Notes: generated by a model from the sequence alone, not told the origin. Counted from the stretch's first letter, positions 24,753 through 33,569 are shown. The stretch: 35,164 nucleotides of DNA from Calditrichaceae bacterium (GCA_016928315.1 JAFGKZ010000121.1:1-35164), one strand, 5' to 3'. Program-made: numbers and translations.

Positions 24753-25010
24753 ATGAAAACTAAAATTGTACGAATAGGTAATTCGCAGGGAATTCGGTTG
24801 CCAAAACTTATTCTCAATCAAATAGGGGCTGGAAGCGAAGTTGATCTTGAGGTAGATAATGATCGTATAATTATCAAACCAACCAATAAAATCAGAGACG
24901 GTTGGGCAGATGCTTTTCGTCAGATGGCCATAAATAGTGATGACAAATTAGTGGATAAAGAAACTACGTACACAAGCAGTACTTGGGATGAAGAAGAATG
25001 GGTTTGGTAG
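24753..25010 (+). CDS. MazE-like antitoxin (AbrB/SpoVT fold)
   Basis: The 85-residue protein has an N-terminal AbrB-type swapped-hairpin DNA-binding domain (TKIVRIGNSQGIRLPKLILNQIG, then EVDLEVDNDRIIIKP) and an acidic C-terminus (DDKLVDKETTY, WDEEEWVW) suited to bind the toxin. It overlaps the next gene by 13 bases, as usual for TA pairs. MazE-type proteins block the toxin and repress their own promoter by binding its operator. It lies 52 bases after the aldehyde dehydrogenase and is more AT-rich than the BMC genes around it, which suggests insertion. Confidence 0.9.
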   Translation: MKTKIVRIGNSQGIRLPKLILNQIGAGSEVDLEVDNDRIIIKPTNKIRDGWADAFRQMAINSDDKLVDKETTYTSSTWDEEEWVW

Positions 25011-25333
25011 TTCAAGTAGGCAGATTTGATGTATTCCTCATTAACTTAGATCCAACCATTGGAAAGGAGATTAAAAAAACACGTCCATGTTTAATTATCT
25101 CCCCTGATGAAATGAATGAGCACATTGCTACATTTATTGTTGCACCTATGACTTCTAAATCCAGAAATTATCCATCAAGAGTTAATTGTAAGTTTAAAGG
25201 TAAGCTGGGACAAATAGTATTAGATCAAATTAGAACGGTTGATAAAATTCGACTTGTAAAAAAACTGGGAGTGATCGACGAAAAATCACAAATAGATGTT
25301 ATAAAGTTCCTTCAAGAGATGTTTGCATTTTAA
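24998..25333 (+). CDS. MazF/PemK-like mRNA interferase toxin
   Basis: The 111-residue protein has the MazF/CcdB fold: GRFDVFLINLDPTIGKEIKKTRPCLIISP, AP-M-T-S (active-site Thr/Ser region), GQIVLDQIRTVDKIRL and a C-terminal helix. The Arg in KTRPC and the Thr/Ser in PMTSK fit the endoribonuclease site. Toxins of this family cut mRNA at short sequences and stop growth unless held by the antitoxin encoded just upstream. The pair sits inside the BMC operon, with pduS 18 bases further on, so all could be co-transcribed. The length is complete for the family and no inactivating change is visible. Confidence 0.9.
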   Translation: MGLVVQVGRFDVFLINLDPTIGKEIKKTRPCLIISPDEMNEHIATFIVAPMTSKSRNYPSRVNCKFKGKLGQIVLDQIRTVDKIRLVKKLGVIDEKSQIDVIKFLQEMFAF

Positions 25334-25351
25334 ATTAAAAAAACTTCTGTT

Positions 25352-26692
25352 ATGGTTAATCAGGATATTCTAAATAAAATTCGAAATGCCGGTGTGATTG
25401 GCGCGGGAGGCGCCGGTTTTCCCACCTATAAAAAACTGGAATCCCGGGTGGATCATATCATCGCCAATGGCGCCGAATGTGAGCCGCTGCTTTATAAAGA
25501 CCGGGAGACCATGCTGCAGGAAACCGAAGCCATGTTTCGCGGTTTGAAAATTATGCAGGAGTTAACCGGCGCTGCAAAAGTTACCATCGCCATTAAACGA
25601 AAAAATGCCGATCTGGAAAATCATTTCAAAAGTCTTCTTGACCAATATAAATTTAATTTGTTCATTTACAACGATGTTTATCCAGCCGGCGATGAATATG
25701 TTTTAGTTTATGAAATCACCGGCAAACGAATCCCCCCGGGCGGCATTCCACTGCAGGTTGGCTGTGTGGTTGATAACGTAGAAACCATTGTTAATATCGC
25801 TCACGCAGTTGAAAAAGATAAACCGGTAACGGAAAAATATATTACCATAACCGGCGCTGTTAAAAATGCCATAACTACCAAAGTGCCGGTTGGCGTTTCT
25901 TTTAATAATTGTATTACACTTGCCGGCGGTTTAACTACCGATAAACCCGTTGCTCTGACCGGCGGGCTGATGATGGGCGGCCTGGAGCACGACTTGTCAT
26001 TGCCCATATCCAAAACAATGGGCGGGCTGATTATTTTACCGGAAGATCATTATCTGGTTCAGCGAAAATCGCAATCCCGGCAAACCTATACGCGTATCGG
26101 TCACGGTCAATGCGATCAATGCTCGCTTTGCACGGAATTATGCCCGCGTTATATTCTCGGCTATCCGATTGAGCCGCATAAAGTCATGCGTACTTTGTTA
26201 ATGACCGGAGAAGCAAAAGAACGCGGCAGCCTGTGGGCTCAGTATTGTTGTGAGTGTAATGTTTGTTCATTAATCGCCTGTCCGGAAAGTCTGGATCCCA
26301 AGAATATCTGCGTGGATAGCAAACAGCTATTAAAGGAAAAAGGACTTTCATTTACGGAAGCTGAACTCGATCGGGTTTTTCGTGATGTGCATCCGGCGCG
26401 TGACGGCCGGGAAGTTCCGATTACAACCCTATATCAGCGATTGGGATTGACTCCTTATGACCGGCATGCACACTATATTGAAACTAATTTAAATCCGAAG
26501 GAAGTTGCGATTCCATTAAATTCTCATATCGGTCAGCCTGCACAGCCTATAGTTAAAGTCGGTGATACCATACGAAAAGACGATGTAATCGGAAATATGG
26601 AGAATGGTGCATTAGGTTGCCCGGTTCATGCCAGTATTGATGGAAAAATAATTTCTGTCAATAATGACGAAATTAAAATATCTGCAAGTTAA
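25352..26692 (+). CDS. pduS: PduS-like flavin/Fe-S electron-transfer protein
   Basis: The 446-residue protein has an RnfC/NuoF-like N-terminal domain with GVIGAGGAGFPTYKK (residues about 14-28) for FMN/NADH and NGAECEPLLYKDRETM. A SLBB-type domain follows (near residues 165-215). Two 4Fe-4S motifs come next: C-x2-C-x2-C-x3-C near residues 253-263 (CDQCSLCTELCP) and C-x2-C-x2-C-x4-C near 299-310. The C-terminal region (GQPAQPIVKVGDTIRKDDVIG) resembles a biotinyl/lipoyl-type barrel. In Pdu compartments PduS reduces cobalamin or passes electrons and binds PduT; here it would oxidise or reduce NAD(H) from the aldehyde dehydrogenase and pass electrons through the shell. There is no membrane segment. 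It is followed 11 bases later by the PduT-like gene, which strengthens the pairing. Confidence 0.9.
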   Translation: MVNQDILNKIRNAGVIGAGGAGFPTYKKLESRVDHIIANGAECEPLLYKDRETMLQETEAMFRGLKIMQELTGAAKVTIAIKRKNADLENHFKSLLDQYKFNLFIYNDVYPAGDEYVLVYEITGKRIPPGGIPLQVGCVVDNVETIVNIAHAVEKDKPVTEKYITITGAVKNAITTKVPVGVSFNNCITLAGGLTTDKPVALTGGLMMGGLEHDLSLPISKTMGGLIILPEDHYLVQRKSQSRQTYTRIGHGQCDQCSLCTELCPRYILGYPIEPHKVMRTLLMTGEAKERGSLWAQYCCECNVCSLIACPESLDPKNICVDSKQLLKEKGLSFTEAELDRVFRDVHPARDGREVPITTLYQRLGLTPYDRHAHYIETNLNPKEVAIPLNSHIGQPAQPIVKVGDTIRKDDVIGNMENGALGCPVHASIDGKIISVNNDEIKISAS

Positions 26693-26703
26693 TGAGGTAA
26701 TAT

Positions 26704-27258
26704 ATGTCAACAGGCTCAGCCATAGGAATAGTTGAGACATCCAGCCTGGCCAAAGGTTATCAGGTAGCCGATGCCGTGATGAAACGGGCTAATGTAAAAA
26801 TGGTCGTTAATCGGACTATCTGTCCCGGAAAATACATGGTGCTTATCGGCGGGGATGTGGATGCGGTTAGTGCCAGTATTGAAGCGGGGATTGAAGCCGG
26901 AGCGCACACTGTAGTTGATCATTTTGTCATCCCCAATGTACATCCCGATGTGTTTCCCGCTATCAGCGGAGTCGCTAAAATGCCTGAGTTGAAAGCCCTG
27001 GGTATTATTGAAGGTTTTTCAGTCGCTTCCATTATTGAAGCGGCCGATGCAGCTATAAAAGCGGCTGAAGTAGAACTGATCAGTATTCACCTGGCAATGG
27101 CCATTGGCGGCAAAGCGATTGTGACATTCACCGGTGAAGTCGGCGCTGTGGAATCTGCCGTGGAAGCCGGCGCTGAGGTCGTTGAAAAAAGAGGATTATT
27201 GGTAGAAAAAGTAATAATTCCTTCACCCCGCAAAGAAATTCTTTCCGAGTTAATCTAA
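26704..27258 (+). CDS. pduT: PduT-like tandem BMC shell protein with pore cysteine
   Basis: The 184-residue protein has two BMC domains in tandem (about residues 1-92 and 97-184), so it forms pseudo-hexameric trimers. The first domain has NRTICPGKYMVLIGGDV with Cys40 at the pore loop. In PduT the equivalent cysteine of three subunits holds a 4Fe-4S cluster in the trimer pore, giving a redox route through the shell. The adjacent PduS-like gene fits this role. The start is ATG 26704 with GAGGTA just upstream. It is the last gene of the operon; a terminator hairpin follows at 27265-27283. Confidence 0.9.
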   Translation: MSTGSAIGIVETSSLAKGYQVADAVMKRANVKMVVNRTICPGKYMVLIGGDVDAVSASIEAGIEAGAHTVVDHFVIPNVHPDVFPAISGVAKMPELKALGIIEGFSVASIIEAADAAIKAAEVELISIHLAMAIGGKAIVTFTGEVGAVESAVEAGAEVVEKRGLLVEKVIIPSPRKEILSELI

Positions 27259-27264
27259 AATAAA

Positions 27265-27283
27265 AGCCCCGCATTGCGAGGCT
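27265..27283. terminator. Bidirectional terminator between the BMC operon and the DHOD-like gene
   Basis: AGCCCCGC-att-GCGAGGCT forms an 8-base stem with one internal mismatch, flanked by an A-rich left side (AAAATAAA) and a short AAAA after the stem. It lies 6 bases after the PduT-like stop, between convergent genes, so it can serve both strands. Confidence 0.65.
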
Positions 27284-27313
27284 AAAATCACAACAACAAT
27301 TTAACAACTAATA

Positions 27314-28306
27314 CTATTTAATACTCTGAAGTGTTTTCATATAATTAGCGCGCGTATAAGCTGCAGGTTCAGCAACGGACTTATAACTCATACTGCCTTT
27401 CATTTGCTCAATAGACTCATATTCTTTTTCCTGCATCCATTTTTTCATATCATTGAGAATCACTTCAACCTGTTTTGCGCCTTTTTTCAACAAAACACTG
27501 GCAAGCTGAACCGCATCGGCGCCGGCCATAACAGCTTTCAGGACATCATCGGCTTCATGAATACCTGTAGTTGCAGCTAAACTGGCTTTTACTTTTCCAT
27601 GGAGAATGGCAATCCAGCGTAATGGGAAACGTAATTCATATGATGTGCTGAACTGCAGATCCGGAGTCACTTCCAGTGCATCTAAATTAATATCCGGCTG
27701 ATAAAAACGATTAAACAGAACCAGGCCATTGGCGCCGGCATCATCTAGTTTTACAGCCATATTAGCAAAAGAACTGAAATAGGGATTGAGTTTGACCGCT
27801 ACCGGAATGTCTATGTGGCTGCGAACGGTTTTCAAATCATCCAGATAGATTTTTTCAACTTCAACACCGGTCAGGAATGGATCGGTCGGGATATAATAGA
27901 TATTTAATTCCAGTGCATCAGCCCCTGCTTCCTGCATCTGTTTGGCATACTTCATCCATCCACCCGCGGAAACGCCGTTTAAACTGGCGATGATTGGAAT
28001 ATCAACTGTTTTTTTCAATGCAGCAATTTTATTTAAGTAATCTTCACCGCCAATACTGTGAAACTGATCCGGTTCCGGAAAATAGCTCATCGCTTCAGCA
28101 AAGCTCTCCGTACCTTGGGTCAAAAAGGTATCCAGCTCCCGGGCTTCATGATTAATTTGTTCTTCGAACAGAGAGTACATAACAATGGCGGCAGCGCCTT
28201 TATCTTCCAGCAACTTAACGGTATCAACATTATTGGAAAGCGGCGATGCTCCAGCTATGATAGGGTTTTTTAAATCAAGTCCTAAATATTTCGTAGTTAA
28301 ATCCAT
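27314..28306 (-). CDS. Dihydroorotate dehydrogenase-like protein (NifJ-associated)
   Basis: The 330-residue FMN-barrel protein is similar to PyrD (LGLDLKNPIIAGASPLSNN at the start, PIIASLNGVSAGGWMKYA, VAVKLNPYFSSFANMAVKLDDAGANGLVLFNRF, and AATTGIHEADDVLKAVMAGADAVQLASVLL). It belongs to the subgroup annotated as 'dihydroorotate dehydrogenase-like' that often lies next to pyruvate:ferredoxin oxidoreductase genes. Its true reaction is unknown, and a role in pyrimidine synthesis is doubtful because no pyr gene is near. A terminator for nifJ lies between the two genes (28336-28355), but read-through could still join them. A weak AAGGGAAA precedes the start. Confidence 0.85.
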   Translation of the reverse strand: MDLTTKYLGLDLKNPIIAGASPLSNNVDTVKLLEDKGAAAIVMYSLFEEQINHEARELDTFLTQGTESFAEAMSYFPEPDQFHSIGGEDYLNKIAALKKTVDIPIIASLNGVSAGGWMKYAKQMQEAGADALELNIYYIPTDPFLTGVEVEKIYLDDLKTVRSHIDIPVAVKLNPYFSSFANMAVKLDDAGANGLVLFNRFYQPDINLDALEVTPDLQFSTSYELRFPLRWIAILHGKVKASLAATTGIHEADDVLKAVMAGADAVQLASVLLKKGAKQVEVILNDMKKWMQEKEYESIEQMKGSMSYKSVAEPAAYTRANYMKTLQSIK

Positions 28307-28335
28307 AATGATTTCCCTTAATTTTTAATAAAAAA

Positions 28336-28355
28336 TGGGAGGATTTTACCTCCCA
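28336..28355 (-). terminator. Intrinsic terminator downstream of nifJ
   Basis: On the minus strand, TGGGAGG-taaaat-CCTCCCA forms a perfect 7-base stem followed by TTTTTTATT. It lies 11 bases after the nifJ stop, so it should end or attenuate nifJ transcription before the DHOD-like gene. Confidence 0.85.
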
Positions 28356-28365
28356 TATTCAATAT

Positions 28366-31300
28366 TTAACTGTTATTGTTGGAATAATCCATTTTTGCCA
28401 TGTTTTCGTATACTTTCCAGTTTTTGCTTACCTGTTTTTGTGCTCTTTCCAAGAACTCTTTTGCAGCATCCGGATTCATTTTAGTTACCATTTTGAAACG
28501 TGTTTCATTATACATATAATCCTGGATCGGAATACTTGGGGCTTTTGAATCCAGTTGTAACGGATTTTTGCCTTCAGCAGCTACTTCAGGATTATATCGG
28601 AACAATGGCCAGTGACCTGAATCAACCGCCAGTTTCTGCTGTTGTAAACCTTGTTTCAGATTATATCCATGGGCAATACAGTGAGAATAGGCGATTATAA
28701 TTGAAGGTCCGTCGTAACGTTCAGCTTCGATAAAGGCTTTCAAGGTCTGTGTATCACTGGCGCCTAAAGCAACACGGGCAACATAAACATTACCATAGGA
28801 CAGAGCCAATAATCCAAGATCTTTCTTAGGCAGCGGTTTACCGCCTGCAGCAAACTTGGCAACAGCACCGGTCGGTGTGGATTTTGACATTTGGCCGCCT
28901 GTGTTAGAGTAAACTTCCGTATCCAAGACTAAAATATTTACATTTTTCCCGGAAGCGATTACGTGATCAAGACCGCCGTAGCCAATATCATAAGCCCAGC
29001 CGTCACCGCCCATAATCCAGACGGATTTTTTAACCAGGTAGTCAGCAATACTCATCAATGATCTTGCTTCGGAACCGCTCATAGATTTTAATTTTGCTTT
29101 TAACTGTTCAACACGTTCTCTCTGTTCGGCGATATCGGCTTCATCAACTTGTTTTGCATTAATTAAATCATCAACTAGCTTTTGTCCGATTTGATTCTGC
29201 ATCGTTCGCAGCATTTCTTTAGCCTGTTCATTATGTTTATCAATTGTTAAACGGAAGCCCATACCAAATTCTGCATTATCTTCAAACAGTGAATTGGACC
29301 ATGCCGGGCCGCGGCCATTTTCGTCCTGAGCCCACGGGGTTGTAGGAAGGTTACCGCCATAAATAGAAGAACAGCCTGTAGCATTTGCTACAATCATACG
29401 ATCTCCGAATAACTGACTTGCCAGTTTAACATAAGGTGTTTCCCCACAACCAGCACAGGCGCCGGAGAATTCAAACAACGGACGCAAAAATTGTGCACCT
29501 TTTACCGTTTCGATTTTTAATTGAGAACGATCATAATCGGGGAGATGCAAAAAGAATTTCCAGTTTTCCTGTTCCTGTTCACGAATTGGAATCTGTTCTG
29601 CCATATTGATAGCTTTTTTACTGGTATCCACTTTATTTTTAACCGGGCAGACTTCAACGCAAAGCTCGCAGCCTGTACAATCTTCAACCGCAACCTGTAA
29701 GGTATACATAAAACCTTCCGGCCATTCTTTACCGCGTACAGGAGTAGATTTAAATGTTGCAGGCGCCTTATCCAGCAGTTTGCCATCATACACTTTCGGA
29801 CGGATACAGGCATGCGGACAAACGTTGGCACACTTATTACACTGGATACAAATATCCGGATCCCAAACGGGCACATCGAGAGCGACGTTACGTTTTTCCC
29901 ATTGAGTCGTAGCTGTAGGAAAGGTTCCATCGATCGGGAATTTGCTTGTCGGCAATTCATCGCCACGTCCGGCAATAATCATGGCCGTAACTTCCTGGAC
30001 AAAATCAGGCGCTTCCACAGGCACAGTTGGTTGCATTTCTATAGTGCTGGTTATCTGTTCCGGTACCTTTAATTCATGCAAGTTTGCCAGGGTTTGATCA
30101 ACCGCATTGTAGTTCATTTGAACAATTTGTTCACCCTTTTTACCATAGGTCTTTTTAATGGTTTCTTTAATCTTGGTAATCGCTTCTTCTCTGGGAAGTA
30201 CACCGGAAATTGCGAAGAAACAGGTCTGCATAATGGTGTTAATTCTGACACCCATACCAGTCTCTTTAGCAACATGGTAGGCATCAATCACATAAAACTT
30301 AAGCTTTTTATCAATGATTTCCTGTTGGACTTTTTTCGGTAACTTATTCCATGTTTCCTCTTTGGGATAGGGACTATTTAAGAGGAAAGTGGCGCCTTTC
30401 TGGGCATTTTTTAATACATCTATTTTTTCCAGAAATACCATCTGATGGCAGGCTATAAAGTTTGCCTTGGAAATCAGATAGGTGGAATGAATAGGTTGTT
30501 TACCAAAACGAAGATGTGAAATGGTCATTGAGCCTGATTTTTTTGAATCATAAACAAAATAACCCTGAGCATAATTTTCAGTTTCTTCGCCAATAATTTT
30601 TATTGAGTTTTTATTTGCACCAACCGTACCGTCAGCGCCCAAACCAAAGAACATTGCTCTTACAACATCATCACTTTCTGTCGAGAAATTGGGATCATAA
30701 TCCAGACTCGTTTTTGTAACATCTTCATTAATACCAACGGTAAAATGATTTTTAGATTTATCTTTTATCAACTCATCAAGTACAGCTTTAACCATGGCTG
30801 GTGTAAATTCTTTTGAAGAAAGACCATATCGACCGCCGATAACTTTTGGAAAGTTTGCGAATGGTAATTTACCTTCTGCCATTTGTTCAGTAAATGCACT
30901 CAACACATCCAGGTATAACGGTTCACCCATGGAACCTGGTTCTTTGGTCCTGTCTAATACGGCAACTGCTTTGGTAGATTTGGGAAAAGCAGCCATTAAA
31001 TGTTTAATTGAAAAAGGACGATATAAACGCACCTTTATTAAACCTACTTTTTCGCCTTTAGCGTTAAGATATTCAACCGCTTCTTCGGCAGTCTCAGCGC
31101 CGGAGCCCATCATTACGATAATGCGTTCCGCATTTGGATCACCAAAATAATCGAATAATTTATACTGACGGCCAGCAATCTTGGCAAATTTGTCCATATT
31201 TTTTTGCACGATATCAGCAGCTTTGTCGTAATAGGGATTCACTGTTTCGCGTGCCTGGAAAAAGACATCCGGGTTTTGAGCCGTACCTCGAAGCACCGGC

Positions 31301-31935
31301 TTTTCAGGATTCATTGCACGCTCCCGATGGGCGATCACCAAATCATCATCGATCATAGCCCGCATATCATCCATAGTGAGCTGCTCAATTTTCTGAACTT
31401 CATGTGAAGAACGAAATCCATCAAAGAAATGCACGAAAGGAATACGTGTTTCCAGGCTGGCGTTCTGCGTGATTAATGCAAAATCCATAATTTCCTGGAT
31501 TGAATTGGATGCAATCAAACCAAAACCTGTTTGACGTACAGCCATTACATCGCTATGATCACCAAAAATGGATAAAGCATGAGTAGCGACTGTTCTTGCT
31601 GATACATGAAACACCGTTGATGTGAGCTCACCGGCAATTTTATACATATTCGGGATCATCAACAATAAACCCTGTGAAGCCGTGAATGTTGTTGTTAACG
31701 CACCGGACTGTAAAGCGCCATGAACCGCACCTGAAGCTCCACCTTCACTTTGCATTTCGGTTACACTGGGGATTGTGCCCCATATGTTTTTTTGTCCTTT
31801 AGCGGAATATTCGTCCGCCCACTCACCCATATTTGACGATGGGGTGATTGGATAGATGGCAATAACTTCATTAATTTTATGCGCTACATATGCCGCAGCT
31901 TCATTACCGTCTATCGTTACCATTTTACGCTGCAT
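28366..31935 (-). CDS. nifJ: Pyruvate:ferredoxin (flavodoxin) oxidoreductase
   Basis: The 1189-residue single-chain enzyme is full length for the family. In order: the N-terminal pyrimidine-binding domain (DGNEAAAYVAHKINEVIAIYPITPSSNMGEWAD), domain II (MMGSGAETAEEAVEYLNAKGEKVGLIKVRLYRPF), the gamma domain (FFGLGADGTVGANKNSIKIIGE, near residue 430), a ferredoxin domain with two 4Fe-4S motifs (CIQCNKCANVCPHACIRP and CTGCELCVEVCPVKN, near 690-765), and the C-terminal thiamine-diphosphate domain (CAGCGETPYVKLASQLFGDR, GGDGWAYDIGYGGLDH, DTEVYSNTGGQMSKSTP). It turns pyruvate and CoA into acetyl-CoA and CO2 with reduced ferredoxin, a marker of anaerobic carbon metabolism. A GAGGGAG Shine-Dalgarno lies 6 bases before the ATG. 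The gene is divergent from the aminotransferase. Confidence 0.97.
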   Translation of the reverse strand: MQRKMVTIDGNEAAAYVAHKINEVIAIYPITPSSNMGEWADEYSAKGQKNIWGTIPSVTEMQSEGGASGAVHGALQSGALTTTFTASQGLLLMIPNMYKIAGELTSTVFHVSARTVATHALSIFGDHSDVMAVRQTGFGLIASNSIQEIMDFALITQNASLETRIPFVHFFDGFRSSHEVQKIEQLTMDDMRAMIDDDLVIAHRERAMNPEKPVLRGTAQNPDVFFQARETVNPYYDKAADIVQKNMDKFAKIAGRQYKLFDYFGDPNAERIIVMMGSGAETAEEAVEYLNAKGEKVGLIKVRLYRPFSIKHLMAAFPKSTKAVAVLDRTKEPGSMGEPLYLDVLSAFTEQMAEGKLPFANFPKVIGGRYGLSSKEFTPAMVKAVLDELIKDKSKNHFTVGINEDVTKTSLDYDPNFSTESDDVVRAMFFGLGADGTVGANKNSIKIIGEETENYAQGYFVYDSKKSGSMTISHLRFGKQPIHSTYLISKANFIACHQMVFLEKIDVLKNAQKGATFLLNSPYPKEETWNKLPKKVQQEIIDKKLKFYVIDAYHVAKETGMGVRINTIMQTCFFAISGVLPREEAITKIKETIKKTYGKKGEQIVQMNYNAVDQTLANLHELKVPEQITSTIEMQPTVPVEAPDFVQEVTAMIIAGRGDELPTSKFPIDGTFPTATTQWEKRNVALDVPVWDPDICIQCNKCANVCPHACIRPKVYDGKLLDKAPATFKSTPVRGKEWPEGFMYTLQVAVEDCTGCELCVEVCPVKNKVDTSKKAINMAEQIPIREQEQENWKFFLHLPDYDRSQLKIETVKGAQFLRPLFEFSGACAGCGETPYVKLASQLFGDRMIVANATGCSSIYGGNLPTTPWAQDENGRGPAWSNSLFEDNAEFGMGFRLTIDKHNEQAKEMLRTMQNQIGQKLVDDLINAKQVDEADIAEQRERVEQLKAKLKSMSGSEARSLMSIADYLVKKSVWIMGGDGWAYDIGYGGLDHVIASGKNVNILVLDTEVYSNTGGQMSKSTPTGAVAKFAAGGKPLPKKDLGLLALSYGNVYVARVALGASDTQTLKAFIEAERYDGPSIIIAYSHCIAHGYNLKQGLQQQKLAVDSGHWPLFRYNPEVAAEGKNPLQLDSKAPSIPIQDYMYNETRFKMVTKMNPDAAKEFLERAQKQVSKNWKVYENMAKMDYSNNNS

Positions 31936-32372
31936 ACTAAACTCCCTCTTTTGGAAATGAAGGTTTATCCTATAACTTACTTATCTTTAAAGATATTTTT
32001 CACTATTCTTATAATATAACAATAGAATCCTGAATTTACACAAAAAATATGCCAAACAAAAAAAATCTGATTGTTTTTTTTAAGCTTATATATTTATTGC
32101 ATTTAAATCTGTCAAATTTTGAAGAAAAAATCTGATTCACTTATCATTTTCTCCATTGATGATTATTATCGGCTCTATTTTCCTAATTTTAAGAACGATC
32201 ATTTAAAAGTATCCATTTTTATCCTTCTTTTGATGTCCCGAATTAATTTTTCTTAACTGAAGTTTGATACCTGAATTCAGTTTTTAGTCTGTGATATTAT
32301 CTATTTGATAACCCGAACGATTTCCTTTATATTTTCAGCGATGTAAAATATAAATTACTAAGGATGTAAAGA
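31936..32372. other. Intergenic region between divergent nifJ and aminotransferase genes
   Basis: No gene was found in these 437 AT-rich bases; they should hold the promoters for both flanking genes. AGGATG just before 32373 and GAGGGAG just before 31935 are the two ribosome sites. TATAAT at 32010-32015 is a possible -10 on the plus strand, but it is far from the aminotransferase start. Poly-T runs near 32068-32080 and poly-A runs near 32050 are visible, with no clear dyad. I see no riboswitch pattern. Confidence 0.4.
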
Positions 32373-33569
32373 ATGAAATTCATTTCAAACCGCGGACAAA
32401 TTATGCCTTCTTCGCCTATCCGGCGCCTGGTACCTTTTGCTGATCAGGCTGTGGAAAAAGGCAGACATGTCTATCATTTAAATATCGGACAACCCGATAT
32501 CCTGACACCGGATACTTTTTTAAATCCAATAAAAAATCTTGATATGCCGGTTATAGCATATGGACCATCTGCAGGATTTACATCCTTACGGAAAAAATTA
32601 GTGGATTATTATGCCCGATTTGATATTACTGTGGATTACTCAGAAATTCTTGTAACTACGGGTGGTAGTGAAGCCATCATTTTTACATTGATGAGTATCT
32701 GTGATGCCGGTGATGAAATTATTATACCAGAACCTTTTTATACTAATTATAATGGCTTCGCCGTTGAAGCCGGCGTTAACGTTGTTCCGATTACATCCTA
32801 TATTGAAAATGATTTTCAATTGCCGCCTATCGAATCCATAAAAGAAAAAATTACGCCTAAAACAAGAGCTATCTTAATTTGCAATCCCAACAATCCAACA
32901 GGTTACGTCTATTCTAAAGCCGAACTCAAAGCTCTGAGCAAAATAGTTCAGGAGCATAACTTATTTTTATTATCCGATGAAGTCTATCGGGAGTTTACCT
33001 ATGATGGTTTAAAACACACAACAGCCATGCATTTAAAGAATATTGAAGATCGGGTGATTATGCTGGATAGTGTTTCCAAACGTTACTCCGCCTGTGGCGC
33101 ACGTATTGGTATGATTGTTTCAAAAAATAAAGAAATTATTGAGACGGCTTTAAAATTTGGTATGGCCCGATTATGTCCTCCCAGCATCGAACAGGTTGGC
33201 GTTGAAGCCGGTGTGGACACGCCCAGGGAATATTTTGAGGAAGTAAACAAGGAATACACAGAGCGACGCAATACAATGGTCCGCCTGCTAAGAGAAATTC
33301 CTGGCGTGGTGGCTCCGAATCCCAAGGGCGCTTTTTATATGATTGTTCGTTTACCAGTAAAAGATTCCAACGATTTTGCCCAATGGCTTCTAACCGATTT
33401 CCATGTAAACAACGAAACTGTTCTGATAGCTCCTGCTGATGGATTTTACTCAAGGCCGGGCTTGGGAAAGGATGAAGTACGTATAGCTTATGTTCTGAAT
33501 GTGAATGATATCAAAAAAGCCATGCATATTCTATCCGAAGCGTTAAAAGTATATCCGGGACGTATTTAA
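32373..33569 (+). CDS. PLP-dependent aminotransferase (class I/II)
   Basis: The 398-residue protein is a fold-type I aminotransferase of the AspC family. Visible motifs are LNIGQPDILTP near residue 34, VTTGGSEAIIFTLM near 93, CNPNNPTGYVYSKAEL near 172 (substrate-site NPTG), LSDEVYREFTYDG near 203 (Asp for the pyridine nitrogen), and the Schiff-base lysine in DSVSKRYSACGARIG near 236. It transfers an amino group between an amino acid, probably aspartate or an aromatic or branched one, and an oxo-acid. The exact substrate is not clear. AAGGATG before the ATG is a fair Shine-Dalgarno. Divergent from nifJ. Confidence 0.9.
   Translation: MKFISNRGQIMPSSPIRRLVPFADQAVEKGRHVYHLNIGQPDILTPDTFLNPIKNLDMPVIAYGPSAGFTSLRKKLVDYYARFDITVDYSEILVTTGGSEAIIFTLMSICDAGDEIIIPEPFYTNYNGFAVEAGVNVVPITSYIENDFQLPPIESIKEKITPKTRAILICNPNNPTGYVYSKAELKALSKIVQEHNLFLLSDEVYREFTYDGLKHTTAMHLKNIEDRVIMLDSVSKRYSACGARIGMIVSKNKEIIETALKFGMARLCPPSIEQVGVEAGVDTPREYFEEVNKEYTERRNTMVRLLREIPGVVAPNPKGAFYMIVRLPVKDSNDFAQWLLTDFHVNNETVLIAPADGFYSRPGLGKDEVRIAYVLNVNDIKKAMHILSEALKVYPGRI

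Noticed and set aside
24753-25010. AbrB-like protein as regulator of the BMC operon
   Set aside because: It overlaps a MazF-type toxin gene and has the acidic antitoxin tail, so it is an antitoxin first.
27314-28306. True PyrD for pyrimidine synthesis
   Set aside because: The sequence belongs to the DHOD-like group beside nifJ and no other pyr gene is near.
28500-31407. Plus-strand and alternative-frame reading frames across nifJ
   Set aside because: They are antisense or shifted shadows of the long, fully supported oxidoreductase gene.
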